A stretch of 64,000 nt of DNA from Spirosoma rigui (GTDB lineage Bacteria; Bacteroidota; Bacteroidia; Cytophagales; Spirosomataceae). The DNA lies in the NCBI RefSeq assembly GCF_002067135.1, contig NZ_CP020105.1:4836001-4900000 (forward strand). Reading direction: 5' to 3'. Position numbers and translations under genes: made by a program. The notes under the pieces are model-generated. The model was not told the DNA's origin. It worked only from the letters and a program-made list of their open reading frames with translations, and ran no database searches. Positions 8,415-17,973 of this stretch are shown piece after piece (positions within the stretch are counted from its first letter, which is position 1; each line of letters starts with the position of its first letter).

Positions 8415-9398
8415 ATGCTTTCAAACCTCTTCAGTACCAACCGCCGTGTGTCCGGCCTGTTGGGAGCCTCACTTATTGCGCTGTCGGTAGCCCTCACCAG
8501 CTGTAAAGACGAAGAAAACCCGGTAACGACGCCAACTCCGCAAACCATCACGCAACTGGTTACGTCGAACAGTCAGTTCACCTTGCTCTCGGCGGCTGTA
8601 AACAGAGCAGGTTTGGGTACTACGCTGTCGGGCGCAGGTCCATTTACGGTATTTGCGCCTAACGATGCGGCTTTCCGGGCAGCTGGTTTTGCCGATGCAG
8701 CCGCTATTAACGCTGTTCCCGTTGCTACCTTGACAAACATCCTGCTGTACCACGTCGTTAGTGGCTCGGTGGCTTCGTCGGCCATTCCGGCTGGTCAGAC
8801 AGCGCAGCCTACGGCGCTTACAGCGAACGGAACGGCTTATGTTTCCAAAGCAACCTCAACATCGGGTACGGGCGTTTCGATAAACGGGGCCCGGGTCGTG
8901 CAGGCCGACGTACAAGCCAGTAACGGTGTCGTTCACGTGATTGATCGGGTACTGATGCCGCCCGCTGGCAACATTCTGGCTGTTGCTCAGTCGGATACAA
9001 CGCTGAGCTACTTGGTAGCGGCTGCCCAGCGGGGTGGTACAGCCGTCACGACGGCGCTGGGCGGCACAACGGCCTTAACCGTTTTTGCCCCAACGAATGC
9101 CGCATTCCGGGCCGCTGGTTTCCCAACCATTGCCGCCATCAACGCAGCGCCCGTGGCCACCCTAACCAATATTCTTACCTACCACGTTGTTCCCGGTGTG
9201 CGGGCCTACTCGCCAACGCTGACCAATGGAGCCAGCATCACTACGTTCCAGACGGGTACGGTCACGGTTGGGGTAACCTCGTCGGGTGTCACCGTATTGG
9301 GTAAAGGAAATGGTACCAACGCATCGAACGTTACGACGCCTGACATCTCCGCGACCAACGGTGTTATCCATAAAATTGACCGGGTATTGCTACCCTAA
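8415..9398 (+). CDS. Lipoprotein with two fasciclin (FAS1) domains
   Basis: The 327-residue protein is exported and lipidated (lipobox VALTSC, Cys30). It has two FAS1 domains, residues about 45-175 and 185-326. Each has the H1 motif (GPFTVFAPNDAAFRAAGF and ALTVFAPTNAAFRAAGF), the central LTNIL-YHVV segment and the closing HVIDRVLMP or HKIDRVLLP. FAS1 proteins mediate adhesion or matrix and cell-surface association. The two domains are close copies of one another, indicating internal duplication. A hairpin terminator follows, so the gene appears to be monocistronic. Confidence 0.92.
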   Translation: MLSNLFSTNRRVSGLLGASLIALSVALTSCKDEENPVTTPTPQTITQLVTSNSQFTLLSAAVNRAGLGTTLSGAGPFTVFAPNDAAFRAAGFADAAAINAVPVATLTNILLYHVVSGSVASSAIPAGQTAQPTALTANGTAYVSKATSTSGTGVSINGARVVQADVQASNGVVHVIDRVLMPPAGNILAVAQSDTTLSYLVAAAQRGGTAVTTALGGTTALTVFAPTNAAFRAAGFPTIAAINAAPVATLTNILTYHVVPGVRAYSPTLTNGASITTFQTGTVTVGVTSSGVTVLGKGNGTNASNVTTPDISATNGVIHKIDRVLLP

Positions 9399-9520
9399 GC
9401 GATGCCTATTGACCTTGCCAGGGTGTAACAGCCTCGGCTGACGATTGAGCAGTGAGCGCTCACACAGGCGACTCAACTGTCCCCAGCGTTTATCAGCCCC
9501 TGACAGGGTTTTTCCCGAAT

Positions 9521-9566
9521 ACACAACAGTCCGGCCGGAATCAAAACCCTGGCCGGACTGTTGTGT
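9521..9566. terminator. 16-bp perfect hairpin after the fasciclin gene
   Basis: The arms at 9521-9536 and 9551-9566 are exact reverse complements around a 14-base loop. It separates the fasciclin gene from polA and is the likely transcription end of the former. Confidence 0.75.
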
Positions 9567-9670
9567 TTATACAGCATTGCGCCCTGCTTTCGCCATTAAT
9601 TTGTGGCGTTTGAAACGCATTTTTTGCGTCGAACTGTCGACCTTTGCCCCCTTGATTTCTGCTCGAACGA

Positions 9671-12600
9671 ATGGCTAAACCAACCAAGAAACTGTTTTTG
9701 TTAGATGCGCTGGCACTTATCTACCGCGCTCATTTTGCCTTCAGTAAATCCCCCCGTATCTCGTCGCGCGGCCTGAATACTTCCGCCGTTTTTGGCTTTA
9801 TGAATGCCATGATCGAGGTGCTGACCAAGGAAAAACCCACCCACATTGGTGTTGCCTTTGACTCGTCGAAGAAGACGTTCCGGCATGAGCAGTTCCCCCT
9901 GTACAAAGCGACCCGCCAGTCGCAGCCCGAAGATATCAGCGTAGCCACGCCGTATATCAAACAAATCATCGAGGCCATGCACATCCCGATGCTTATTCTG
10001 GATGGGTACGAGGCCGATGACATCATTGGTACGATTGCCAAGAAAGCGTCGGCCGCCGGGTTCGAAGTCTACATGATGACGCCCGACAAAGACTACGGGC
10101 AGCTGGTGGAAGAACACGTTCATATTTACAAGCCCGCCTTCATGGGCAAACCCGCCGAGAAACTCGGTGTGCAGGAGGTACTGGACCGCTGGCAGATCCA
10201 GCGGATCGATCAGGTTACCGACATGCTTGGCCTGATGGGTGACTCGGTCGATAACATACCGGGCATACCGGGTATCGGCGAGAAAACCGCGCAGAAGCTC
10301 ATTGCCGATTTCGGTTCGGTCGAAAACCTGATTGCCAGCGCCGACCAGCTGAAAGGCAAACTGAAAGAAAACGTCATCAACTTTGCGCAGCAGGGTATGC
10401 TGTCCAAACAACTGGCCACGATTCACCTCGACGTGCCGGTTCCCTTCGATGAAGACCGCCTGCGCCATACCGAATACGACAAGCCGCGCCTGGCTGCCCT
10501 ACTGGATGAACTGGAATTCCGGCAGATGAAAACGCGCTTGCTGGGCGGCACCTACGACGAGAAACCCCTGCCAACGGCGTTCCAGAATAACCCGTCGTCG
10601 CAGATGAATCTGTTCGACTCACCCGGTGGCGACACGCCGGCTTTTCTGCCCTTCCCGAACATGAGCGCGGTAAAACCGTCGGGTGCCGATGACCTGCCGT
10701 TCGATTTCGACTCGGCAGCGTCAACAGCCGAAACGCCCCCCGCTCCGGTAAGTAGTGACAAGAAATCGCGCAAGACGAAAGTAACGGCACCCGTAGCCTC
10801 AGCATCAGACGCCACACCCGATGCCGTGACGGATACCATCTCCACTGACGATGCCGCTGGCAGAGAGGTTACCGAAACGGGCGCCCCCGCTTTTCTGGAC
10901 GTTTACCCCGACTACGAAATCGACGAAAATCAACCCGAACGGCGAAAGACGATCCTGTCCGTCAAGCATGATTACCGGCTCGTTGATACGCCCGAACTAC
11001 GGAGTAGCCTGATCGAGTACCTGTCGCTACAGAGCAGCATCTGTTTTGACTCGGAAACGACGGCTATCGACCCCGTTGAAGCCGACCTCGTTGGTTTGTC
11101 CTTTGCGTACCGAACCGGCGAAGCGTTCTACGTGCCCGTTCCGCCCGACCGCGCCGAAGCACAGGCCATCGTGGACGAGTTCAAGCCGGTGTTCGAGAAT
11201 GCCCAGATCGAGAAGATCGGGCAGAATCTAAAGTACGACCTGCTGATGCTGAAGAAGTATGGCGTGGAAGTGCAGGGCAAACTGTTCGATACGATGATTG
11301 CCCACTACCTCATTGAGCCCGAAATGCGCCACAACATGGACATGATGGCCATGACGTACCTGAACTACAGCCCGGTCGAGATCGAAGCGCTGATCGGAAA
11401 GAAGGGAAAAGGCCAACTGACCATGCGCGACGTCGACGTCCAAAAGGTTGTTGACTATGCGGGCGAAGACGCTGACATTACACTCCAGCTGAAAGAAGCG
11501 TTTGCCCCCCGGCTCGAAAAAGATAACCTGCACAAATTGTTCGATCAGGTGGAAATGCCGCTGGTGCAGGTACTGACCGACCTCGAACTGGAAGGAATTA
11601 CCCTTGATACCAATGCCCTTGCCGAACTGTCGGCAACGCTGGAAACAGACATGCGGCAGGTGCAGCAGGAGATCTTCGACATTGCCGGCGAACCGTTCAA
11701 CGTGGGCTCGCCCAAGCAGCTCGGCGAAATCCTGTTTGACAAGCTCAAGCTCGACAAAAACGCCAAAAAGACAAAAACCGGTCAGTATGCTACGGGTGAA
11801 GAAATTCTGTCGAAGCTGGAAGCCGAGCACGAAATTGCCCGCAAGATTCTGGACTACCGCGAGCTGATCAAGCTCAAAAATACATACGTCGATGCACTGC
11901 CGCTGCTGATCAGTAAACGCACCGGCCGTATTCATACCTCGTTCAACCAGGCCGTAGCCTCAACCGGGCGACTGTCATCGGCGAACCCGAACCTGCAGAA
12001 TATCCCGATCCGCACGCCCCGCGGCCAGGAAATCCGGAAAGCGTTCGTGCCCCGCGGCCCCGAATTCCTGATCATGTCGGCCGACTATTCGCAGATCGAA
12101 CTGCGCATCATGGCGGCTTTCAGTGGTGACCAGACCATGCTCGACGCCTTTAATAACAACGTCGACATTCACACCCAGACGGCCAGCAAGGTCTTCCACG
12201 TTGGACTGGACGAGGTGACCGGCGATATGCGACGGAAGGCTAAAACCATCAACTTCGGCATTATCTATGGTATTTCGTCGTTCGGGTTGAGCCAGCGGCT
12301 GAAGATTCCCCGCAAAGAAGCCGCCACCATCATCGACGAGTATTTTGCCGGTTTCCCGGCGGTAAAGGATTACATTGATCAATGCATCGAAAAGGCTCGC
12401 GGCTTCGGCTATGCCGAAACGATACTGGGTCGTCGCCGATATTTGCGCGACATCAACTCGCGCAACGTAACCGACCGGATGTTTGCCGAACGGAACGCCG
12501 TGAACGCCCCCATCCAGGGCAGCGCGGCCGATATGCTCAAGATCGCCATGATTCAGATTCACGACTTCATGCGTCGGGAGCAGTTGAAATCAAAGATGAT

Positions 12601-12757
12601 CCTGACCGTACACGACGAACTCGTCTTTGATGCACACCGCGACGAACTCGATTTGCTGCGCGAAAACGTTGACCGCATCATGAAAAACGCCATTCCTATG
12701 GGCGTCAAAATGGATACTGGTATCGGCACCGGCGAAAACTGGCTGGTAGCGCACTAA
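9671..12757 (+). CDS. polA: DNA polymerase I
   Basis: Replication and repair polymerase of 1028 residues. The 5'-3' exonuclease domain is at about 1-290 (FLLDALALIYRAHFAF, DGYEADDIIGT, TPDKDYGQL, GDSVDNIPGIPGIGEKTA). A Pro/Ala/Asp-rich linker follows at about 300-435. The 3'-5' exonuclease domain (about 440-620) keeps the DxE motif in FDSETTAIDP and later YAGEDADITL. The polymerase domain carries motif A (SADYSQIELRIMA), motif B (RRKAKTINFGIIYGIS) and motif C (LTVHDELVFDA), so all three activities should be present. It is about 100 residues longer than the E. coli enzyme, mostly through the linker. Confidence 0.97.
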   Translation: MAKPTKKLFLLDALALIYRAHFAFSKSPRISSRGLNTSAVFGFMNAMIEVLTKEKPTHIGVAFDSSKKTFRHEQFPLYKATRQSQPEDISVATPYIKQIIEAMHIPMLILDGYEADDIIGTIAKKASAAGFEVYMMTPDKDYGQLVEEHVHIYKPAFMGKPAEKLGVQEVLDRWQIQRIDQVTDMLGLMGDSVDNIPGIPGIGEKTAQKLIADFGSVENLIASADQLKGKLKENVINFAQQGMLSKQLATIHLDVPVPFDEDRLRHTEYDKPRLAALLDELEFRQMKTRLLGGTYDEKPLPTAFQNNPSSQMNLFDSPGGDTPAFLPFPNMSAVKPSGADDLPFDFDSAASTAETPPAPVSSDKKSRKTKVTAPVASASDATPDAVTDTISTDDAAGREVTETGAPAFLDVYPDYEIDENQPERRKTILSVKHDYRLVDTPELRSSLIEYLSLQSSICFDSETTAIDPVEADLVGLSFAYRTGEAFYVPVPPDRAEAQAIVDEFKPVFENAQIEKIGQNLKYDLLMLKKYGVEVQGKLFDTMIAHYLIEPEMRHNMDMMAMTYLNYSPVEIEALIGKKGKGQLTMRDVDVQKVVDYAGEDADITLQLKEAFAPRLEKDNLHKLFDQVEMPLVQVLTDLELEGITLDTNALAELSATLETDMRQVQQEIFDIAGEPFNVGSPKQLGEILFDKLKLDKNAKKTKTGQYATGEEILSKLEAEHEIARKILDYRELIKLKNTYVDALPLLISKRTGRIHTSFNQAVASTGRLSSANPNLQNIPIRTPRGQEIRKAFVPRGPEFLIMSADYSQIELRIMAAFSGDQTMLDAFNNNVDIHTQTASKVFHVGLDEVTGDMRRKAKTINFGIIYGISSFGLSQRLKIPRKEAATIIDEYFAGFPAVKDYIDQCIEKARGFGYAETILGRRRYLRDINSRNVTDRMFAERNAVNAPIQGSAADMLKIAMIQIHDFMRREQLKSKMILTVHDELVFDAHRDELDLLRENVDRIMKNAIPMGVKMDTGIGTGENWLVAH

Positions 12758-12810
12758 TAACGTCGGTTGTTAGGGCGTACCCGCCGGGAACCGCATCAGT
12801 CATACAGTCG

Positions 12811-12845
12811 TACGTAGCTGACGCCACCACATCGTCGGCTACGTA
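12811..12845. terminator. 13-bp hairpin between convergent polA and peptidase genes
   Basis: The arms 12811-12823 and 12833-12845 pair over 13 positions with one G-U type mismatch and a 9-base loop. The position between two converging genes supports a bidirectional terminator. Confidence 0.6.
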
Positions 12846-12858
12846 TGGCCTTGCTTTC

Positions 12859-14385
12859 TTACAGCCGCATCAGCGCTACGTAGGTTTCCAGGCCGTCCCA
12901 CAAATTCTGGATGCGCAGGTTTTCGTTTTCGGCGTGCTGGTTGTTGTCGTGGTTAGCAATAGGCACCGTGATCGTTGGCGTGTTCAGGATCTGATCGAAC
13001 AGATACAGCGGCAAACTACCCCCTAAACTTGGCTGTAGCACGATCTCGTCTTTCACCGTCGACTGAACGGCTTTGACCACCGTCTGGGCAATGGGCAGGG
13101 TCATGGGTGTTCGCTGGGCGTTGTAACCCGATTTGGCCACGACACGCGCAATTTTAGGATACCTAGCCCGCTCGTCGTCGGTGATGCTTTCCTGCTGGGT
13201 AACGTAGTACCCCTGCGCAACAATGTGGTCGATTACTTTCTGAACCTGCCGCTGGGCGTCGTTGCCCAGCACCAGCCGCAGGTCGAGCGCGGCCGTTGCC
13301 GAGATCGGGATGACGTTGGCCGCCAGCTTACCGACGTTGGCGCTCGAAAAGCCATTGATGTTCAACGAGGGCCGCATGAGCAGATCAGCCAGCGATTTAC
13401 CTCCCCCCTCGGCTTTGGTGAAGCCTAGCTCCTTCCGGAGCTGATCGTCGACGGGCGGAATCTTCGCCAGTGCCTGTTTTTCCAGATCGGACAGGGGCGT
13501 TACGTCGTCGTAGAACCCCTTGATAAGCACATTCCCGTCATCATCTTTCATGGATGCCAGCAGTTTAGCCAGCATCATGGCTGGGTTGGGTGCCCAGTTG
13601 CCGTAGTGACCACTGTGCAGCGGCCGTTTCGACGCGTATACTTTTACTTCCATATTCACATCGCCCCGCACGCCGAACAGCACCTGCTTTTTTCCCGTCT
13701 GGTGTACGGGTCCGTCGCAGATGATCCAGAGATCGCTTTTCAGTTTCTCCTTGTGCCGTTCCAGAATTTCGTTCAGGTGCGTCGACCCCGCTTCCTCCTC
13801 CCCTTCGAAGAAAAATTTGAGATTGGCCGTCGGCTTCACCTTCAGTTGCAGCAGCGCGTCATAGGCAGCCAGGATGGCAAACACCCCGGCTTTATCATCA
13901 GACGTACTACGACCGTAGATACGCCAGTCCGGATTGATGGCCTGTCCATCCCGGGGAGCCGCTATAGGTTTCCCACCAGCATCCAGCGCGCTGCTGTACA
14001 GGACAGGTTCGAATGGCTTTAACCCGTCGGCCCATTGGTTGGAGTTTACCGGCTGGCCGTCGTAGTGGGCGTAGAAAACGACCGTTCTGGTTGCACCCGG
14101 CACCCGGACTTCACCGTACACGGCGGGGGGAACGCCTTTGGTACGCCCCGCCAGCATCTGGGGGTCAATGCCACGCCGTTTGAGCATATTGGCAATGTAA
14201 GCGGCTGTTTTCTGAATACCAGCTGTGTCATAGACCACATTGGGAATGGCCAGCAGGCCCATATACTCGTCCAGCAGTTTCTGTTCGTGCTGCTGGCGAT
14301 AGGCCCGGGTCTTGAGCGTAAGGTCACTTTGGGCGCGGACCAGCCCCGCCGTCAGCAACGCCGTCAGCAGTAAAGCATGTTTCAT
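12859..14385 (-). CDS. Secreted M20 family dipeptidase/carboxypeptidase
   Basis: This is a zinc metallopeptidase of the M20/M25/M40 family (508 residues) with a signal peptide ending near LVRAQS, so it acts in the periplasm or outside. The catalytic core shows the first metal motif FYAHYDGQPV, the bridging Asp in IYGRSTSDDKAGVFA, and the Glu pair in FFEGEEEAGSTHL; a dimerisation lid domain lies in between (around residues 230-390). The C-terminal VPIANHDNNQHAENENLR provides the last His ligand. It resembles CNDP-type dipeptidases. The frame extends upstream to 14427, but MKHALLLTALL gives the proper signal peptide. Confidence 0.9.
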   Translation of the reverse strand: MKHALLLTALLTAGLVRAQSDLTLKTRAYRQQHEQKLLDEYMGLLAIPNVVYDTAGIQKTAAYIANMLKRRGIDPQMLAGRTKGVPPAVYGEVRVPGATRTVVFYAHYDGQPVNSNQWADGLKPFEPVLYSSALDAGGKPIAAPRDGQAINPDWRIYGRSTSDDKAGVFAILAAYDALLQLKVKPTANLKFFFEGEEEAGSTHLNEILERHKEKLKSDLWIICDGPVHQTGKKQVLFGVRGDVNMEVKVYASKRPLHSGHYGNWAPNPAMMLAKLLASMKDDDGNVLIKGFYDDVTPLSDLEKQALAKIPPVDDQLRKELGFTKAEGGGKSLADLLMRPSLNINGFSSANVGKLAANVIPISATAALDLRLVLGNDAQRQVQKVIDHIVAQGYYVTQQESITDDERARYPKIARVVAKSGYNAQRTPMTLPIAQTVVKAVQSTVKDEIVLQPSLGGSLPLYLFDQILNTPTITVPIANHDNNQHAENENLRIQNLWDGLETYVALMRL

Positions 14386-14561
14386 GGTAGCAGGCTTGTA
14401 AGGATTAAAAAAACGGAATGTACGCATCCAGCCGAACGAATCAACAGAGCAGGCCCAGAAAAAAGCCCTTTCTACGGTTTCACGACCGGTTATCCGGTTT
14501 TTCAGCGGAGTATGGGCAAAACAGCGTAGGTTGGCGGTGTTATCCTAAACTATGTTGTACT

Positions 14562-15524
14562 ATGAATTTCATGCTTGTATTGCTGGGACTCGGCGCAGTC
14601 GTCCTGTTTCTGTCCATCGTTGTTGTCCAGCAGGGAACGGTGGCGGTTATCACCATATTCGGGAAATACACGCGGGTCATGGGGCCTGGCCTCAATTTTA
14701 AAATCCCCTTCATCGAGATGATCTACCGGCGCATTTCGATTCAGAACCGGTCAGTCGAGTTGGCGTTCCAGGCGATCACCGCCGATCAGGCCAACGTTAA
14801 TTTCAAGGCCATGCTCGTCTATTCGGTGTTGAACCAGGACGAAGAAACGATCAAGAACGTAGCGTTTAAATTTATTGACGAAGCCTCGTTTATGCAGGCC
14901 CTGATCCGGACCATCGAAGGCTCGATCCGGAGTTTCGTAGCCACCAAACGCCAGTCGGAGATTCTGGCCCTGCGTTCCGAAATTATTGAACACGTGAAGT
15001 ACCAGCTCGATACGCTGCTCGAAAGCTGGGGCTACCACCTTACCGACCTTCAACTGAATGACATTGCCTTCGACGAAGTGATCATGCGGTCGATGGCCCA
15101 GGTCGTGGCCTCTTCGAACCTGAAAGCAGCCGCTGAAAACGAAGGACAAGCCCTGCTCATCACGAAAACCAAGGCGGCCGAAGCCGAAGGTAACGCCATC
15201 AAGATCTCAGCCGAAGCCGAAAAAACAGCCGCCCAACTGCGGGGTCAGGGAGTCGCGCTGTTCCGCGAGGAAGTTGCCAAAGGGATGGCCGAATCGGCTA
15301 AAGTGATGAGCGAGGCCGACCTCGACGCGTCCCTGATCCTGTTTTCGATCTGGACAGAAGCGGTCAAGCACTTCGCCGAAAACAGCAAAGGCAATGTTAT
15401 TTTCCTCGATGGCTCCACCGACGGGATGGAGAAGACAATGAAGCAGTTATTGGCCATTGAAAAGCTCAACAAGACCCCTGAAATACAAACCCCGCCAACC
15501 CGGCCCACCCGGCCAGGCGTCTAA
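14562..15524 (+). CDS. SPFH/Band 7 domain protein (stomatin-like)
   Basis: This is an SPFH-family scaffold protein (320 residues) anchored by one N-terminal membrane segment (LVLLGLGAVVLFLSIVVV). The Band 7 domain follows (about residues 22-200), with VQQGTVAVITIFGKYTRVMGPGLNFKIPF and IQNRSVELAFQAITADQANVN; a coiled coil rich in Ala and Glu (about 195-240, KTKAAEAEGNAIKISAEAEK) lies behind it. Such proteins form membrane microdomain oligomers that regulate proteases or transporters. The C-terminus is Pro/Thr-rich. The longer open frame from 14418 encodes an implausible N-terminus, so the ATG just before the membrane segment is used. Confidence 0.88.
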   Translation: MNFMLVLLGLGAVVLFLSIVVVQQGTVAVITIFGKYTRVMGPGLNFKIPFIEMIYRRISIQNRSVELAFQAITADQANVNFKAMLVYSVLNQDEETIKNVAFKFIDEASFMQALIRTIEGSIRSFVATKRQSEILALRSEIIEHVKYQLDTLLESWGYHLTDLQLNDIAFDEVIMRSMAQVVASSNLKAAAENEGQALLITKTKAAEAEGNAIKISAEAEKTAAQLRGQGVALFREEVAKGMAESAKVMSEADLDASLILFSIWTEAVKHFAENSKGNVIFLDGSTDGMEKTMKQLLAIEKLNKTPEIQTPPTRPTRPGV

Positions 15525-15605
15525 ACCGCCCTACTCTTTACCTGTCTTGCCCAACAAAACCGTTCCGTACCGGCTTTATGCCACATCATTCCGCATATCC
15601 AACCC

Positions 15606-16094
15606 ATGACTAACCCAAAACACGCAACTCGCATTGAGGATGACATTAAACAGGCTACGTTCAAAAGTGAACTGTCGAAAGCGGGCATCAATCTGATCTA
15701 CACGGGAACGTGGCTCAAAACGCTGCACAGCGACTTTTTCAAATCCTTCGGCATTACCTGGGCGCAGCATAATATTCTGCGTATCCTGCGGGGCCAGAAA
15801 GGACAAACCGTGAGCGTCAATACCATCAAGGAGCGCATGATGGACAAGTCGTCAAATGTGTCACGTATTACGGAAAAACTACAGAAAAAGAAGTTAATCG
15901 ATTGCCGGCAGTCGCCCGACGACCGGCGGTCGGTCAACGTAGTAATTACCGATAGCGGCCTCCAGCTGCTGAAAAAGATAGAGGACCGCATGGCAGACAT
16001 CAACAACATCCTCGCTCATCTGGATGCGGAAGAACTCGTTCTGCTGAACGCCCTGCTTGATAAGGTGCGCAGTACCCCAATCAGCCAGCGTTGA
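15606..16094 (+). CDS. MarR family transcriptional regulator
   Basis: The 162-residue protein has the MarR winged-helix layout. An N-terminal dimerisation helix is followed by ITWAQHNILRILRGQKGQTVSVNTIKE, the recognition helix region MMDKSSNVSRITEKLQKKKLI, the wing DCRQSPDDRRSVNVVITDSG (the DxRSxxxxLT family motif), and a long C-terminal helix for dimerisation. MarR proteins repress neighbouring genes until a small ligand or oxidant releases them. The nearest candidate targets are the downstream universal stress genes, but no operator palindrome could be identified. Confidence 0.88.
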   Translation: MTNPKHATRIEDDIKQATFKSELSKAGINLIYTGTWLKTLHSDFFKSFGITWAQHNILRILRGQKGQTVSVNTIKERMMDKSSNVSRITEKLQKKKLIDCRQSPDDRRSVNVVITDSGLQLLKKIEDRMADINNILAHLDAEELVLLNALLDKVRSTPISQR

Positions 16095-16205
16095 TAGTCT
16101 GACAAGCGCCCGACACTGCGTCAATTCACCCGCCCAATCGCCAACATTGTCCGTAGTTTATGGGTTGTCAATGGTAGTTCGGCCTATTATTCGATTTAAT
16201 CAACA

Positions 16206-16940
16206 ATGACAAACTTGCTTTTTCCCACGGACTTCTCGTCCAACAACAATGCGGCTCTGAGTTGGGTCCGACTTTTTGCCCGGAAAACCGGTGCAACGGT
16301 GACCCTCCTTCACGTGTTTGAGCCCATGCTCCCCGACACCACTTTACCAACGCTCGGCGACCCCGGCCTGGGTGTGGCAGCCTCACAGGAAGTTGAAGAG
16401 ATAAGCCGACAGCGACTGACCGAACTAGCTGACGACTTACAGGGACAGGGACTATCGATCCAGACCGAATGGCGTATCGGCTCTGCCGAAGACGAAATTC
16501 TGGACGTAGCCAAATCAATTAGTGCCGATCTGATCGTGATGGGCCGTTCTAACCTGACGTCTTTCTTCGACCAGTTGGCGGGTAGTGCCGTTTCCGACGT
16601 AGCGGGCGAAGCCCTTTGCCCGGTTCTTGTCGTGCCGGCCCAGACCGATCAGCACGATACGCTGGCCGTGCCAGCTCAGGTTCGCACCATTGCCTACGCC
16701 ATGCAATCCCGGACTACCCAGAGCGACGTATCGGCCCAGACCGACTCACTCGTTGAAGCGTTTGACGCCGACCTGACGGTCCTCACCGACGATAAACTGG
16801 ATACGGCCACCGCCGACCTGATTGTGATGCAGCTATATCCGCAGTCCGGCTTCCTGGATAGCCTGCTCCATCCGAACCGGACAACGGCCCTTGTCGAAAA
16901 ATCCAGTATTCCCGTTCTCGTCTACCCGATGCCTAAGTAA
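16206..16940 (+). CDS. Universal stress protein (UspA family)
   Basis: The 244-residue protein has a complete Usp domain in its N-terminal half (about residues 1-140) and a second, diverged half. It starts TNLLFPTDFSSNNNAALSW and contains the LIVMGRSNLTSFFDQLAGSAVSDV segment, close to the ATP-binding G-2x-G-9x-G(S/T) signature, followed by CPVLVVPA. The second half ends SSIPVLVYP. Usp proteins respond to starvation, redox and other stresses. A second copy lies directly downstream in the same direction, separated by a hairpin. Confidence 0.88.
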   Translation: MTNLLFPTDFSSNNNAALSWVRLFARKTGATVTLLHVFEPMLPDTTLPTLGDPGLGVAASQEVEEISRQRLTELADDLQGQGLSIQTEWRIGSAEDEILDVAKSISADLIVMGRSNLTSFFDQLAGSAVSDVAGEALCPVLVVPAQTDQHDTLAVPAQVRTIAYAMQSRTTQSDVSAQTDSLVEAFDADLTVLTDDKLDTATADLIVMQLYPQSGFLDSLLHPNRTTALVEKSSIPVLVYPMPK

Positions 16941-16957
16941 CGCACCGGTATACCGGC

Positions 16958-16999
16958 ACCCGAACGCTTTTTTCCCGCTGGAATTGGCAGCGTTCGGGT
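16958..16999. terminator. 11-bp hairpin between the two universal stress genes
   Basis: Arms ACCCGAACGCT (16958-16968) and AGCGTTCGGGT (16989-16999) pair perfectly around a 20-base loop. A 12-base palindrome CCGGTATACCGG (16945-16956) lies just before it. Either could terminate the first gene; the large loop lowers confidence. Confidence 0.45.
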
Positions 17000-17074
17000 A
17001 CCAACCCCATTTCAGGCTGTCCGGATAGGCTGGCCTTTTTTTGTTCCTTCGTACAACCCCAACTGCGTCTTACC

Positions 17075-17932
17075 ATGAAAACCATCGTATTCCCCACCGA
17101 CTTTTCGGACTCCACCGCCGATGCGCTGAACTGGGCCAAGCTATTTGCCCGGCAATATAACGCAAGCCTGCTGGTAGTGCATGTGCAGCAACTGGCCATG
17201 CCCAATACCGCGTTACCCGTAGCGGGCGAGTTAGGGATGGGTGCCAGCGTGGGCATGGATGTGGATATGCAGCAGATCAGTCAGGAACAGTTGGACACAC
17301 TGGCCGGTCAGCTACAGGCCGATGGTATTCAGTGCCAGACCGAGTTGCGGCTGGGTGCCGTCAAGGACGCCATTCTGTCGGTAGCCCACGAGCAAAACGC
17401 CGACCTGATTATCACCGGACGTGGACACCTGCGAAATTTTTTCGATCGGTTGGGTGGAACGGCCGCTACAAGCGTGGCGAAGGGGGCCAACTGTCCCGTC
17501 CTGATCGTGCCCGCCAGCGAGTCTGCTCCGAAACCCGCCCAGCTACGCTCAATTGTCTTCAGTACGCCACTGGAGTTCGATCAGCAGGAGGGCTTTGGCC
17601 AGACACTCGCCATAGCCCGCACGTTCGATGCCACCATACGGGTGCTGCGCGTACGGGCCGAGAACCAGCCCAGCCTCTCCGCCGATAAGCCCATGCTGAA
17701 AACGCTGCAGAATCTGTACGGTGCCGAGCCATTACCGGTCGATACGATTGAATCGCGCACCGTAAGTGGTGGTATCGATACCTACCTCTCGACCAATTCG
17801 CCCGATCTGCTGGTCATGACAACCCGCGAACGGGATTTTCTGTCGGGGCTGCTCAACCCGAGCCTGACCGACCGGGTCGTTACCCACACGGATCTGCCGG
17901 TGTTGGTTTTTCAGGAATCCGCTCCGCTGTAA
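17075..17932 (+). CDS. Universal stress protein (UspA family), tandem paralogue
   Basis: This 285-residue protein repeats the layout of the gene before it. The N-terminal Usp domain starts KTIVFPTDFSDSTADALNW and has LIITGRGHLRNFFDRLGGTAATSV with CPVLIVPA, a better match to the Gx2Gx9G(S/T) nucleotide motif. A second diverged Usp half (about 155-285) ends DLPVLVFQE. The shared FPTDFS start and LFAR-phrase in both proteins show they arose by duplication. Likely a general stress role; ATP binding is inferred from the motif only. Confidence 0.88.
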   Translation: MKTIVFPTDFSDSTADALNWAKLFARQYNASLLVVHVQQLAMPNTALPVAGELGMGASVGMDVDMQQISQEQLDTLAGQLQADGIQCQTELRLGAVKDAILSVAHEQNADLIITGRGHLRNFFDRLGGTAATSVAKGANCPVLIVPASESAPKPAQLRSIVFSTPLEFDQQEGFGQTLAIARTFDATIRVLRVRAENQPSLSADKPMLKTLQNLYGAEPLPVDTIESRTVSGGIDTYLSTNSPDLLVMTTRERDFLSGLLNPSLTDRVVTHTDLPVLVFQESAPL

Positions 17933-17973
17933 AAACAGAGCCCTGTTCCGTACAAGAACAGGGCTCTGTTTTT
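17931..17973. terminator. 18-bp perfect hairpin with flanking A/T tracts
   Basis: The arms 17931-17948 and 17956-17973 are exact reverse complements with a 7-base loop. A tract on the left and T tract on the right make it a bidirectional intrinsic terminator for the Usp gene and the convergent DUF3817 gene, whose stop codon overlaps the last base. Confidence 0.9.

Noticed and set aside
8303-8506. 67-codon frame overlapping the fasciclin start
   Set aside because: Out of frame with the fasciclin signal peptide, starts at a non-ATG codon and lacks protein-like composition.
9445-9678. 77-codon frame before polA
   Set aside because: It reads through the hairpin terminator and overlaps the polA start by a few bases.
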